Assembly (NCBI RefSeq): GCF_004118375.1
Contig: NZ_SDHX01000002.1
Location: forward strand, 485,001 to 549,000
Reading direction: 5' to 3'
Source: Oleiharenicola lentus
GTDB lineage: Bacteria; Verrucomicrobiota; Verrucomicrobiia; Opitutales; Opitutaceae
Length of the DNA: 64,000 nucleotides
Positions 42,581 through 52,217 of this stretch are shown here, piece by piece. How positions within the stretch are numbered: position 1 is the stretch's first letter; the number at the start of each line of letters is the position of its first letter. The translations under genes and the position numbers were made by a program. Under the pieces are notes generated by a model. It ran no database searches. It saw only the letters and a list, made by a program, of their open reading frames with translations, and was not told the origin of the DNA.

Positions 42581-44788
42581 ATGAACCAGCTCGAAGGCCT
42601 CCTGATCCTGATCGCCCTGCCCCTGAGCCTGATGCTCACAGGCTACTGGCTGGCCGCTTTGCTCTCCGACTCCTCGGCCGTGGACCGGCTCGCCTTTGCG
42701 CTGGCCTGCGGCTTGGCGCTGCTGCTGGCGGCGGTGGCCGCGGTGAATTTTTTCCAGCCGTTGCGCGGCGTCTGGGCCTACGGCTGCCTCGCGCCCATTC
42801 TGTTCACGTTCCTCCTGCCGCGAACCCGACGCAGTCTCTGGCAGGATCTCCGCAGCATCTGCCGGCCCTTTCCGCGCGCGGCGGTCGGTGCCGGCGCCGT
42901 TTTTTTTGTGCTGTTGCTCTGGCCCGTGATCCAGGCACCGGCCTCGCTCTTCTACGACGGCACGAGCAATCACGACAGCTTCTTCTGGGTCGCCGGTGCG
43001 GAGCATCTCAAGCGAAACTCCTACATGATGCAGCCGGTCATGAGCGCCACGCAACCGCTGACCAACACGACCTCCGTGCTCATCGGCTTGACCCCCCCGT
43101 GGGGCCGGATTGGTGGCGAGGCGCTGCTCGCGCTGGCCTCCTCAGTCATCAACGTTTCCCCGCTCAAGCTCTACCTCTACGCCACCGCCAGCCTCGCCAT
43201 GGTATGGTTCGGACTGGTCTGGCTTGCCCTGCGCACGTTTGTGACGGCCACGCCCGCGCGGCTGACCGGCATCGCCATCGTATGCGTCCAGCCGGTCTTC
43301 ATTTTTTTTCACGGCAACGCCAACCTGCCCAACCTGCTGGGCACGCTCACCGGCAGCGCCCTGATCATCGCCGTCGAGCGCGCTATCCGGGCCGCGTCGG
43401 TTTCGACGCCGGCCTTCACCGCCTGGGCAACCTTGGCCGCGCTCTCGCTCCACGGATTGCTGTGCAGCTACCCGGAGATGGTGCCGTTTGTATTGCTACC
43501 CTGCGCCCTTTTGTGGCTGCGCCCGTGGTTCCGCCAGTCCTTCGGCCACTACTGGCGTTTCGGCCTCCTGCTGACCGCCGCCCTGCTGGCGGGCGCGCTG
43601 CTCAATCCGGCCACCACGGTCCGCGCGATCCAGGGCTTTCTCGCTTCTTTCAATCTGGCCCGCGAAAACGAAAACTGGGCCAACCTGTTCAACCCACTTG
43701 AGCTCGCCGAATACGTCCCGGCGTTCTTCACCCTCAGCATTCCTGGCTCCAAGGAACTCGGCTGGTGGTTCGGCTGGCCGCTGAGCGCCCTGATGCTCGG
43801 CTTGGTGGGTGTTGCGGTCCGACGCAGTTCGGACCCCTTCGGCCTGTGCGCCGCCCTTGCCGGCAGCTTGGTGTTATTGGGCTACACCCTTGGCACGGGC
43901 TTTGCCTACGGCATGCAGAAGACCGTGCAGTTCTCCGGAATTTTCGTGGTCCTGCTGTTTCCTGTGGCCGTGGTCGAACTGCTCGCCCGCCGGCGCGCCA
44001 CGACTTCAGGCCGGGCACACCGTCTCACCACCGCCACGCTGGCGGTCGTCGGCGGGTTCATGGTTTACGCCAACTTCATGAACTGCCGCGACACCTACAA
44101 GTGGAGCGACCGCAAGGTCATCTCCGCCGACTGGTTCGACCTGCGCGAGCAGTCCCGCGGGGCGCTGATGGATGCCCCGGTGCTGGTGGAGGCCGCGAGC
44201 TTCCGCATGGCTTTCTTCCACGGCATGTGGGCGGCCTATTTTCTTCCGGAAAGCCATTTGTATTTCGGCGCGCGCGGACAGGAAAGCGGCGGTTATCTGC
44301 GCGACTGGGTCGTCAATGAACAGAAACTCCCCATCCCCATCCCCTCAGCCGTGCTGGTGGGACGCCTTTGGGGCGACACCTTCGACGCCAATTCCCCCAA
44401 AATCCTCACGGGCCGGGAGTTTGTCCTCCTGCAGAAGAGCAACCGTATGTTCGCGATGGAAGGAGTCCAGCCGCTCAACGGACCGCCCGACCACTTCTCC
44501 GACACTGCCGCCTTCGACCTGCTGCCGCACTCGCCCAGCATTCTCCTGGTGGAGCTGGCCCCGCGCAAAAACACCATCGCGCCCAGCGGGGCATGGCAGC
44601 TCACCCGCCGGACCGACGGACAGGCGGACTTCCAGGCGGAGCTCAGCACCCCGCCACCCTGGCGCATCCGGATTCCGCTCGTCGCCGGTCAGCGGAATCG
44701 GATCGAGTTCCACTTTGCCCACGCAGGCGGTCCGCTCGGGCCGACCGCCTTCCAGGTGCAGTCGCTTCGCGTCGAAAACGCCCCATGA
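42581..44788 (+). CDS. Large polytopic membrane protein with C-terminal soluble domain
   Basis: This 735-aa protein has about twelve membrane segments (residues 5-490, starting LLILIALPLSLMLTGYWLAALL). A periplasmic loop after helix 3-4 carries YDGTSNHDSFFWVAGAEHL, followed by a soluble domain (500-735) ending FQVQSLRV. It resembles GT-C or O-antigen-ligase-like membrane enzymes in general form only. The stop overlaps the ATG of the next GT4 gene (ATGA), so both belong to one transcript. I cannot name the family. Confidence 0.6.
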   Translation: MNQLEGLLILIALPLSLMLTGYWLAALLSDSSAVDRLAFALACGLALLLAAVAAVNFFQPLRGVWAYGCLAPILFTFLLPRTRRSLWQDLRSICRPFPRAAVGAGAVFFVLLLWPVIQAPASLFYDGTSNHDSFFWVAGAEHLKRNSYMMQPVMSATQPLTNTTSVLIGLTPPWGRIGGEALLALASSVINVSPLKLYLYATASLAMVWFGLVWLALRTFVTATPARLTGIAIVCVQPVFIFFHGNANLPNLLGTLTGSALIIAVERAIRAASVSTPAFTAWATLAALSLHGLLCSYPEMVPFVLLPCALLWLRPWFRQSFGHYWRFGLLLTAALLAGALLNPATTVRAIQGFLASFNLARENENWANLFNPLELAEYVPAFFTLSIPGSKELGWWFGWPLSALMLGLVGVAVRRSSDPFGLCAALAGSLVLLGYTLGTGFAYGMQKTVQFSGIFVVLLFPVAVVELLARRRATTSGRAHRLTTATLAVVGGFMVYANFMNCRDTYKWSDRKVISADWFDLREQSRGALMDAPVLVEAASFRMAFFHGMWAAYFLPESHLYFGARGQESGGYLRDWVVNEQKLPIPIPSAVLVGRLWGDTFDANSPKILTGREFVLLQKSNRMFAMEGVQPLNGPPDHFSDTAAFDLLPHSPSILLVELAPRKNTIAPSGAWQLTRRTDGQADFQAELSTPPPWRIRIPLVAGQRNRIEFHFAHAGGPLGPTAFQVQSLRVENAP

Positions 44789-45972
44789 GCGCGCGACCGA
44801 TCCTGTTCGACGCCACGCACACGAGCCACACGTCGGCGCAAACCGGCATTCAGCGCGTCTGCCGCACTTTCTTCAACGAACTCTGCGCCACCGGTCCGGT
44901 GACACCGGTTTGCTACGACCCGCACCTGATCGGCTGGCGCCCCTTGCGCAAGGACGAGACCGCCGTGCTGCGCGACCAGTCGGGCGGCGCCGGCAAATCG
45001 CGCGGCGCGAAATGGACGCTCCGGCAGAAACTCACGGGCGCCGGCGCCCGCTGGCTCGGACGCAAACCAACTCTGCCCGAGGCCGCGGGCCTGATCTGTC
45101 CCGAGCTTTTTTCCGCCAAGGTCGGCGCCCGCCTGCCCGAACTGCTGGTGCGAACGGCCGGCCCGCGCGTCGCCATCTTCTACGATGCGATCGCACTGAA
45201 ATTTCCCGAACTCACTCCGGCGGGCACGGTCGCCCGCTTTCCCGCCTACCTGCGCGAGCTGCTCGTGTTCGACGGAATCGCCGCCATCTCCGAAGACTCC
45301 GCCGTCGCCCTGCGTGATTACTGGAAATGGCTCGGGGTGGCGGCAGTCCCGCCCGTGCATGCCATCCCGCTCGCCATTGACCGGTCGCTCACGGAGCCGC
45401 ACGCGGCGCCCACCTCTTCTGATGTGCCCCGCATTCTCTGTGTCTGCACGATCGAGGGCCGCAAGAACCACCTGGCTCTGCTGGAAGCCTGCGAGTCGCT
45501 CTGGGCCGGGGGCTTGAAATTCGAGCTGCAGCTGATCGGCATGCCCAGGCCCGACACCGCGGGCGCGGCCCTTGCACGCATCGCTTCGCTGCAGCAGGCC
45601 GGCCGGCCGGTGATTTTCCCCGGCGCGGTGCCGGAGGCGGAACTGCACGCCGCCTACCGCGGCTGCGCGTTCACGGTTTATCCCTCGATCATCGAGGGCT
45701 TCGGCATGCCGGTGCTCGAGAGCCTGCAGCACGGCAAGCCCTGCATCTGCTCCGGCCGCGGCGCGCTCGGCGAATCCGCGCATGGCGGCGGCTGCGTGCC
45801 GCTGGATACCGTGGACGCCGCCACACTCGCCGCCGCCGTCCGGCGCCTGCTCGAACACCCGGCCGATCTCGCGGCCCTCGCGGACGCGGCCCGCGCACGC
45901 TGGCTCAAGTCGTGGCCCGATTACGCTGCCGAGTTCACGGGGTGGATGCAGTCGCTGCACCGCCGGAGCTAA
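44785..45972 (+). CDS. Family 4 glycosyltransferase
   Basis: This 395-aa GT-B enzyme has an N-terminal acceptor domain (FDATHTSHTSAQTGIQRVCR, FYDAIALKFPELTP). The donor domain has RILCVCTIEGRKNHLALLEA, LIGMPRPDTAG, and YRGCAFTVYPSIIEGFGMPV with the E-x7-E element in IIEGFGMPVLE. It resembles the minus-strand GT4 at 47364 in layout, and the two may be old paralogues (AMFHDAIPVRWP there, IFYDAIALKFPE here). ATG 44785 overlaps the previous stop. Confidence 0.87.
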   Translation: MSARPILFDATHTSHTSAQTGIQRVCRTFFNELCATGPVTPVCYDPHLIGWRPLRKDETAVLRDQSGGAGKSRGAKWTLRQKLTGAGARWLGRKPTLPEAAGLICPELFSAKVGARLPELLVRTAGPRVAIFYDAIALKFPELTPAGTVARFPAYLRELLVFDGIAAISEDSAVALRDYWKWLGVAAVPPVHAIPLAIDRSLTEPHAAPTSSDVPRILCVCTIEGRKNHLALLEACESLWAGGLKFELQLIGMPRPDTAGAALARIASLQQAGRPVIFPGAVPEAELHAAYRGCAFTVYPSIIEGFGMPVLESLQHGKPCICSGRGALGESAHGGGCVPLDTVDAATLAAAVRRLLEHPADLAALADAARARWLKSWPDYAAEFTGWMQSLHRRS

Positions 45973-46050
45973 GCGGCTGCGGACACCGGCCCGGCCGGGT
46001 TTGCGGTTGCTATGGCCCGCCATCTTACGTCTAGTCGGCCCGAAAATTCC

Positions 46051-47247
46051 ATGGCCCTGTCCCTGTTTTCCAAGACCAAGAAAGCCATCGTTGAGCGCGC
46101 GCAGGACGACTACGCGACCAAGATGCGGCTGAAATACAAGCCCTACTACCACGCCATGGAGTCGCAGTCGGGCACGCGCATCCGCCTGAACGGCCGCGAC
46201 ATGGTCATGCTTTCGAGCAACGATTATCTTGGTCTCTCCTTCCACCCCAAGGTGATCGAGGCCTGCAGCGGTGCCGCCCGGACCTGGGGCACCAGCACGA
46301 CCGGCGCCCGCATCTCCAACGGTTCGCGCGCCTATCATACTGCGCTGGAGGAGAAGATCGCCGCCTTCCTCGGCCGCGAGGCCTGCCATGTCAGCGTCGC
46401 GGGCTACATTTCCTGCTGCTCGGCCGTCGCCTCCTTCGCCCAAAAGGGCGATCTAATCCTCGCCGACAAGAACATCCACTCCTGTCTGGTGGACGCCACC
46501 CGCCTGTCCATGGCGACGGTCGAGCGTTTCAGCCACAACAACCCCGAGGACCTCCGCGCGATCCTCAAGGGCGTGCCGCACAACACCGCCAAGATGCTCG
46601 TCGTCGAGGGGGTGTATTCGATGGAGGGCCACATTTGCCGCCTGCCCGAGCTCGCCCAGATCGGCGAGGAGCACGGCTGCTTCACTGTGCTCGACGACGC
46701 CCACGGCTTCGGCGTTCTCGGCCGCCAGGGCCGCGGCACCGTGGACCACTTCAAGCTGAACGAGCAGGTGGACATCATCTGCGGCTCGCTCTCGAAATCT
46801 CTTGCCAGCACCGGCGGGTTCGTCGCCGGTTCCCGCGCGATGATCGAGTATCTGCGCACCAACTCCCGGCAGACGCTCTTCAGCGCGGCCATCAGCCCGG
46901 CCATGGCCGCCACGGCCTCGGCCTCGCTCGACATCATGCAGTCCGAGCCGCAGCACCTTGAGCGCCTCTGGAAAAACACCAAGCGCTACCGCGAAATGCT
47001 GAAAGGCCTCGGCCTTGATATCTGGGGCAGCGAGACCCCCGCCGTACCGATCGTGCTCGGCTCGAAGGAGCTCGTTTACCGCTTCTGGAACGCCCTCCTT
47101 GACCAGGGCGTGTTCACCGTGATGTCCATCGCCCCCGCCGTGCCCCCGGGGAAGGACCTCATCCGCACCGCCGTCTCGGCCCTGCACAGCGACGAGGATC
47201 TGGAGAAGATCGCCGCCGCCATGTCCTACGCGGTGAAGCAAATGTGA
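46051..47247 (+). CDS. PLP-dependent alpha-oxoamine synthase (SPT/KBL/BioF family)
   Basis: This 398-aa enzyme condenses an amino acid with an acyl thioester. It has MVMLSSNDYLGLSFHPKV near the start, the substrate loop GTSTTGARISNGSRAYH, the PLP-ring aspartate in VLDDAHGFGVLGRQGRG, and the Schiff-base lysine in GSLSKSLASTGGF (about 248). The family includes serine palmitoyltransferase, 2-amino-3-ketobutyrate ligase, AONS and CqsA. The setting between glycosyltransferases, not biotin or threonine genes, favours a lipid or signal product such as a sphingoid base, but this is inference. ATG 46051 is preferred over 46012. Confidence 0.82.
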   Translation: MALSLFSKTKKAIVERAQDDYATKMRLKYKPYYHAMESQSGTRIRLNGRDMVMLSSNDYLGLSFHPKVIEACSGAARTWGTSTTGARISNGSRAYHTALEEKIAAFLGREACHVSVAGYISCCSAVASFAQKGDLILADKNIHSCLVDATRLSMATVERFSHNNPEDLRAILKGVPHNTAKMLVVEGVYSMEGHICRLPELAQIGEEHGCFTVLDDAHGFGVLGRQGRGTVDHFKLNEQVDIICGSLSKSLASTGGFVAGSRAMIEYLRTNSRQTLFSAAISPAMAATASASLDIMQSEPQHLERLWKNTKRYREMLKGLGLDIWGSETPAVPIVLGSKELVYRFWNALLDQGVFTVMSIAPAVPPGKDLIRTAVSALHSDEDLEKIAAAMSYAVKQM

Positions 47248-47363
47248 CCGACGCGCTGCGTCGGCCAATCACATAGTCCTGAGGTCCAAACCTCCATCAC
47301 CGGCCAAGGCGGTTTTCGCCATCGGCTTTGGACTTTGTTGGGGTCTTGGCGCCTGGGATTTCC

Positions 47364-48416
47364 CTATCGCAGTCCGTCCATCAGCGTCCGTGCCGTCTGG
47401 CTCCAGCGCGGCAGCGGTCGGCACATCGCCTCGCGCTGCAAACGCCGGCACTCCGCTTCGTCGGTCAGCACCGAGCGCAGCTTGGCTGACCAGTCGGCCA
47501 GGTCATTCACCCCGGTCATGAGGCAGCCGCCCGCATCCGCGTTCTCGTGCAGCACCGGCAGGTCGCTGCACACGCACGGCACGCCACGCCACAACGCCTC
47601 CAGAATCGGCAGGCCATTGCCCTCGGCGATCGTCGGGAACACCACCGCCCGCGCCGCCGCATAGAGCCGGGCCAGTCGCTGGTCGCCCGCGGCCGCAAGG
47701 AAATGAAAACGCGGCTCACGCTTTTGGAGTTTTTCCATGCGCACCTCGATCGGACGTCCGTGATGCGGATTCACGCGTCCGACGACATGCAGCTCGAAAT
47801 CCAATCCGTCGCGCCACAGCGCCCCGGCCACCTCCAGCAGGAAAGTCTGGTTCTTGCGCGGCTCCACGATGCCCACGCAAAGCAGCGCGGGCCGGCCGCG
47901 CGGGATAATCGGGTCGCGCACCACGCGGTTGCTCCCGTCGAAGTCCGCACCGAGCGTGATCACCTGAGGCTGTGACCTGGGCGTCACACCCTGCCAGCGC
48001 CAGAACTCCGTGAAGTCGCGCCGCGTGGCGTCGGAGATCGCCCAGGTCCGGTCGAAGGACGCCAGCAGCTTCATGTATTCGGGATGCCGCTGCACACTCT
48101 GCGGCCACGAGATGTGCGGCCAGCGCACCGGGATAGCATCGTGAAACATTGCCGCCAGCCGGCACGGCGGATTTGCCACGAAGGCGCGGAAGCCCGGCCG
48201 GTCCGCCTCACAGAACTGTTCCACGGTCAGCAGCCAGTCATCGGGCTTGGGCGTCACCGGCGCCGCCGGCTTGCCGCTGACAAAACCGCGCCGCCGTCCA
48301 TCCCAAGCCACCTCGGTCACAACGGAACCGAGTTCCTCGCGGATGCGCGAACTCAGCCGCATCAGGCCCGAGCGGTGCTTCGCCGTGCCCATCTTCGTCG
48401 TGTCGTAGTAGATCAT
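47364..48416 (-). CDS. Family 4 glycosyltransferase
   Basis: This 350-aa GT-B enzyme has IYYDTTKMGTAKHRSGLMRL at the N-terminus, AAMFHDAIPVRWPHISW, LLCVGIVEPRKNQTFLLEVA and ARLYAAARAVVFPTIAEGNG, with the donor element EGNGLPILEALWRG. The ATG overlaps the stop of the upstream GT4 gene (ATGA), which fixes the start; the frame stays open further upstream only by reading over that gene. It forms a two-gene minus-strand unit convergent with the oxoamine synthase gene. No clear terminator was seen in the 116-base gap. Confidence 0.87.
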   Translation of the reverse strand: MIYYDTTKMGTAKHRSGLMRLSSRIREELGSVVTEVAWDGRRRGFVSGKPAAPVTPKPDDWLLTVEQFCEADRPGFRAFVANPPCRLAAMFHDAIPVRWPHISWPQSVQRHPEYMKLLASFDRTWAISDATRRDFTEFWRWQGVTPRSQPQVITLGADFDGSNRVVRDPIIPRGRPALLCVGIVEPRKNQTFLLEVAGALWRDGLDFELHVVGRVNPHHGRPIEVRMEKLQKREPRFHFLAAAGDQRLARLYAAARAVVFPTIAEGNGLPILEALWRGVPCVCSDLPVLHENADAGGCLMTGVNDLADWSAKLRSVLTDEAECRRLQREAMCRPLPRWSQTARTLMDGLR

Positions 48417-49633
48417 GGCTTCATCGCCTCCTCGAAGCACGCGACCAGCCGGTCCGTGTTGCGGTGGGCGTCGTAGTTTTCCTCCACCCATCGGCGTGCC
48501 CCGGCCCGGAGGCGTTCGGCCAACAGGTCGTCGTCGCGGAACCGCTGCAACGCCACCTGCCACGCCAACGGCAGATCCACATCGCAAACCAAGCCGGTGC
48601 GCTCCTGCTGCACCGCTTCCGTCGTGGCCGAGACCGGGGAGGTCACGACCAGCACGCCAGCCGACATGGCCTCGGGAATCACGTTGGGCAAGCCGTCGCG
48701 ATCGCCACTGGGTGCAATGACCCCCGTATGCAGGAGCACGTCAGCCCAAGCGAGTTGTTCCCACACCTGCGGCTGTTCAAGCCGGCCGAGGAACTTCACC
48801 TGTTCGGCGACGCCCAGCTGCGCCGCCAGCGCAAGGAGCGAGTCTTGCAGGGGACCGTCGCCCACGATGCGGGCTTCGAAGGCAAAGCCCGCCTGCTTCA
48901 ATGCCGCGTAGATGCGAAGCTGATGATCGAGACCCTTCTTCGCCACCAGGCGCGCCACACAAACAAGCCGCAATGGCGAGCGCACCGGCCGCAACGGCTT
49001 GAGCGGAGGAAACGCCTCGAGCCCGCGCCGGATGACCTGAATCTTGGCCGCCGGCACGCCGCGCTCAACGAGCTCGCGTTTCGCCGCCTCGGTCGAGGCG
49101 TGGATGAAGCGGGCGTGCTGGAGTTTTTCCATCAGCCACCAGTCGCCGCCATGCTCATAGATGTCGTAGGCGTGCGCCCCGCTGCTGTAGCGCCAGCCAA
49201 ACATGCGCCACCACACCCAGCCCGCCGTGGCGGGTGCGCCGGCCCAGGCACCATGCACAAGCGCCGGCGGATCACGCTGTAGTTCCCGGTAGAAACACCC
49301 GGCGAAACCCGCCCCGAGCATGTTCTCCCAAAAATTCAGCCACGACGGCGCCGCGCGCGTGAACACACCTTCGAAGAGATCGCGGATCAGCCGCGGACGC
49401 CGGACGCATTGCCACGGGATCTCAAAGAGGAACAGCGGCAGAAGCCGCCACTTGTTGAAGCTACGCACCTGTAACCCGCGAAACTCGCCACCCCCGCCCC
49501 ACAGCGAATAGATGCGCAGATTTAGCCCCTTCGCCTGCAACGCCGCCACGTCGCGCTGGAGAAATGTCTCCGAGATTTTCGGAAACGTGGTGTAGAGGAG
49601 GACAATGGAGGGACCGGCTTTCAATCTGCTCAA
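48413..49633 (-). CDS. Family 4 glycosyltransferase, start beside a repeat
   Basis: This GT-B enzyme of about 406 aa has IVLLYTTFPKISETFLQRDV (the usual SETF N-terminal motif), LRLVCVARLVAKKGLDHQLR and ARIVGDGPLQDSLL. Donor-site DVLLHTGVIAPSGDRDGLPN precedes VIPEAMSAGVLVVTSPVSAT. No ATG exists near the start; TTG 49633 or 49624 must be used. The TTG at 49633 directly abuts a palindromic repeat (49634-49721), which supplies a GACAGG that could act as ribosome-binding site. The original start may have been replaced by the repeat. Confidence 0.85.
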   Translation of the reverse strand: MSRLKAGPSIVLLYTTFPKISETFLQRDVAALQAKGLNLRIYSLWGGGGEFRGLQVRSFNKWRLLPLFLFEIPWQCVRRPRLIRDLFEGVFTRAAPSWLNFWENMLGAGFAGCFYRELQRDPPALVHGAWAGAPATAGWVWWRMFGWRYSSGAHAYDIYEHGGDWWLMEKLQHARFIHASTEAAKRELVERGVPAAKIQVIRRGLEAFPPLKPLRPVRSPLRLVCVARLVAKKGLDHQLRIYAALKQAGFAFEARIVGDGPLQDSLLALAAQLGVAEQVKFLGRLEQPQVWEQLAWADVLLHTGVIAPSGDRDGLPNVIPEAMSAGVLVVTSPVSATTEAVQQERTGLVCDVDLPLAWQVALQRFRDDDLLAERLRAGARRWVEENYDAHRNTDRLVACFEEAMKP

Positions 49634-49721
49634 CCTGTCATCCTGAGCGGAGCGAAGGATCCAAGGGCACGACCGCCGGCGATCATGATGCTGGATTCTT
49701 CGCTGCGCTCAGAATGACAGG
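49634..49721. repeat. Palindromic MITE/REP-like element of 88 bp
   Basis: CCTGTCATCCTGAGCGGAGC (arm 49634-49662) and its inverse at 49693-49721 pair over 29 bases with 3 mismatches, separated by 30 bases. The sequence type TGTCATyCTGAGCG-AGCGAAG-ATC is a well-known dispersed repeat in many bacterial genomes. Translated, it gives the familiar spurious peptide CHSERSEES. Confidence 0.88.
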
Positions 49722-49772
49722 AAATTGGTGATGACATGAAGGTTTCGATTGGCACTGACGACGATACTTTTC

Positions 49773-50684
49773 CTACGCGGTCGCCGCTCCGGCCACGACC
49801 AGAAACGCCCCGAGGGCCGGGTCGGCCGGGCCATCCTTGCGCCAACCGAGCACAAGCCGGCTCTCCGGCGCCGGACCCTCCAGCGGACGAAATGTCACCT
49901 CGTCCGGCAACTGCTTCGCCTCGGACGGCGCCATGAAAGTCGCGCCGAGTCCGGCGCGGACGAGCCCGATGGCGTTGGCCCTCGGCCACACTTCGTCGGC
50001 GATACGCGGGGTCACACCCGCCGCTTGAAAAGCCGCGAGCACGCGGTCGTAGAAACCGGGGTTGTGCGCCCGGGGGAACATCACGAACGCCGTGTCGGCG
50101 AGGTCCCGCAGCCGCAGCTTGGGCGCCATGGCGAGCTTGTGCTCGGCCGGCAGGAGCACGCCGTTTTTTTCCTGCAACAGAAGCTTGGTGCTGAAACCAG
50201 CCGGTGCCGTGATATCGGGGTGGAAGAATCCGCAGGCGATCTCGCCATTTTTGAGCGACTCCAGCTGGGCCGAGGTCGGCGATTCGTTCAGCTCCACCTT
50301 GATGCCCGGATAGCGACGGTTGAATTCGCGCAGAATGCCCGGCAGCACCGTCGCCATCGCCAGACCGGTGAACGCCACCCGCACATGCCCGGCCTGTCCG
50401 CCGGCCAACGCCTGGATGTCCCCGGGCACCGCCGCCAAGGCGCGGAGCAGCGGCTCGATCCGCTCCAGGAACGCTCGACCCGCTGCGGTCAGCTCCACGC
50501 GCCGCCGCGTGCGATTCAAAAGATCCACGCCCATCTCCTTCTCCAACTGCGCGATACTGCGGGAAAGTGCCGGTTGAGCCACCGCCAGTGACTCCGCCGC
50601 TTTCCGGAAGTGAAGCTGACGGGCCACCTCGCGGAAGTAAACGAGGTGGCGGAGTTCAAACGGAAATTGATACTCACGCGGCAT
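49773..50684 (-). CDS. LysR-family regulator divergent from leuC
   Basis: This 303-aa regulator has an N-terminal HTH ([39 protein letters not shown]). The substrate domain begins about residue 90 ([18 protein letters not shown]) and ends in an Ala-rich tail. It is separated from leuC by a 93-base divergent gap, the classic place for LysR control, so it may regulate leuCD in response to a leucine-pathway metabolite. ATG 50684 is preferred: the extra 12 residues of the upstream start lie in the likely promoter. The effector is not deducible. Confidence 0.88.
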   Translation of the reverse strand: MPREYQFPFELRHLVYFREVARQLHFRKAAESLAVAQPALSRSIAQLEKEMGVDLLNRTRRRVELTAAGRAFLERIEPLLRALAAVPGDIQALAGGQAGHVRVAFTGLAMATVLPGILREFNRRYPGIKVELNESPTSAQLESLKNGEIACGFFHPDITAPAGFSTKLLLQEKNGVLLPAEHKLAMAPKLRLRDLADTAFVMFPRAHNPGFYDRVLAAFQAAGVTPRIADEVWPRANAIGLVRAGLGATFMAPSEAKQLPDEVTFRPLEGPAPESRLVLGWRKDGPADPALGAFLVVAGAATA

Positions 50685-50777
50685 CACAGGCCACGAAACA
50701 AGTATTTCTGGGTATGGCAAGTTTCTGGTAGTCTATCGCCTCTTCAGCACCAAGCTGACGACTCCCCTTTTCCCATC

Positions 50778-52196
50778 ATGTCCTCCCCCCAATCCCTCTT
50801 CCAGAAAGTCTGGGACGCCCACACGGTCCGCAAACTGGCCAACGGCCAGACCCAGCTGCTCATCGGCACGCACCTGATCCACGAGGTCACCTCGCCGCAG
50901 GCCTTCGGCATGCTGCGCGATCTCGGTCTCAAGGTCCTCATGCCTCACCGCACCTTCGCGACGGTTGACCACATCGTCCCGACCAACGAGCTGGTCGAGC
51001 CCTACAAGGACAACCTCGCCCAAGCCATGATGGACGAGCTCCGCAAGAACACGAAGGAGTTCGGCATCACCTTCTTTGACCGCGCCACCGGCAAGCAGGG
51101 CATCGTGCACATCGTCGGGCCCGAGCAGGGCATCACCCAGCCCGGCACCACCATCGCCTGCGGCGACTCGCACACCTCCACGCACGGCGCGTTCGGCGCC
51201 ATCGCGTTCGGCATCGGCACCAGCCAGGTGCGCGACGTGCTCGCCACGCAGACCATGGCCCTCGGCCAGCTGAAGGTCCGCCGCATCGAAGTGAACGGCA
51301 AGCTTCGCCCCGGCGTCTATGCCAAGGACGTCATCCTCCACATCATCCGCCTCCTCGGCGTGAACGGCGGCACGGGCTACGCCTACGAATACGCCGGCTC
51401 GACCTTCGAGGGCTTCACGATGGAAGAGCGCATGACCGTGTGCAACATGTCCATCGAGGGCGGCGCGCGCGTCGGCTACGTCAATCCCGACGAGACCACC
51501 TTCGCCTACCTCAAGGGCCGCCCCTACTCGCCGCAGGGTGCCGCGTGGGACAAGGCCGTCGCCAGCTGGAAGTCCTTCGCCTCGGATCCGGGCTGCCACT
51601 ACGACGACGTCGTCAAAATCGACGCCGCTTCGATTGCCCCGACCGTCACCTGGGGCATCAACCCCGGCCAGGGCATTTCCATCGTCGAAAACATCCCGAG
51701 CCCGGAGACCGCGACGTCCGACGACGACAAGGCCGGCATCATCGAGGCCCTCGCCTACATGAAGCTGCCCGCGGGCGCGCCCATCAAGGGCACGAAGATC
51801 GACGTCGCGTTCCTCGGCTCCTGCACCAACGGCCGTCTGTCCGACTTCCGCGAGGTCGCCAAATACATCAAGGGCCGCAAGGTCGCCGCCGGCGTTAAGG
51901 CCATCGCCGTCCCCGGCTCGCAGATCGTCGCGCTCCAGTGCGAGAAGGAAGGCATCGACAAGGTGCTTTCCGAGGCTGGCTTCGAATGGCGCGCCGCCGG
52001 CTGCTCCATGTGCCTCGCGATGAACCCCGACAAGCTCGTCGGCGACCAGCTCTGCGCCAGCTCCTCCAACCGCAATTTCAAGGGCCGCCAGGGCTCTCCC
52101 ACCGGCCGCACCGTGCTTATGAGCCCGGTCATGGTCGCCGCCGCCGCTGTCACCGGCACCGTCGCCGACGCCCGCGAAGTCTTCGCCGTCAACTGA
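50778..52196 (+). CDS. leuC: 3-isopropylmalate dehydratase large subunit
   Basis: This 472-aa Fe-S aconitase-family enzyme isomerises 2- to 3-isopropylmalate in leucine synthesis. The N-terminus [15 protein letters not shown] and the segment [20 protein letters not shown] are typical. The three cluster cysteines lie in [11 protein letters not shown] (about 349) and [13 protein letters not shown] (about 409 and 412). It is complete and of normal length. The leuD gene follows after a 108-base gap holding a large hairpin repeat. Confidence 0.97.
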   Translation: MSSPQSLFQKVWDAHTVRKLANGQTQLLIGTHLIHEVTSPQAFGMLRDLGLKVLMPHRTFATVDHIVPTNELVEPYKDNLAQAMMDELRKNTKEFGITFFDRATGKQGIVHIVGPEQGITQPGTTIACGDSHTSTHGAFGAIAFGIGTSQVRDVLATQTMALGQLKVRRIEVNGKLRPGVYAKDVILHIIRLLGVNGGTGYAYEYAGSTFEGFTMEERMTVCNMSIEGGARVGYVNPDETTFAYLKGRPYSPQGAAWDKAVASWKSFASDPGCHYDDVVKIDAASIAPTVTWGINPGQGISIVENIPSPETATSDDDKAGIIEALAYMKLPAGAPIKGTKIDVAFLGSCTNGRLSDFREVAKYIKGRKVAAGVKAIAVPGSQIVALQCEKEGIDKVLSEAGFEWRAAGCSMCLAMNPDKLVGDQLCASSSNRNFKGRQGSPTGRTVLMSPVMVAAAAVTGTVADAREVFAVN

Positions 52197-52217
52197 TCTA
52201 CAATTCCCAAACCAATT

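Noticed and set aside
40973-43054. A 693-codon open frame antisense to a GT4 and a membrane-protein gene
   Set aside because: It mirrors the codon bias of the sense genes; the composition is rich in Gly, Arg, Glu and His without motifs.
47251-47272. Small hairpin (CCGACGC/GCGTCGG) between the oxoamine synthase and a convergent GT4
   Set aside because: The 7-bp stem has no T-run on either strand; not called a terminator.
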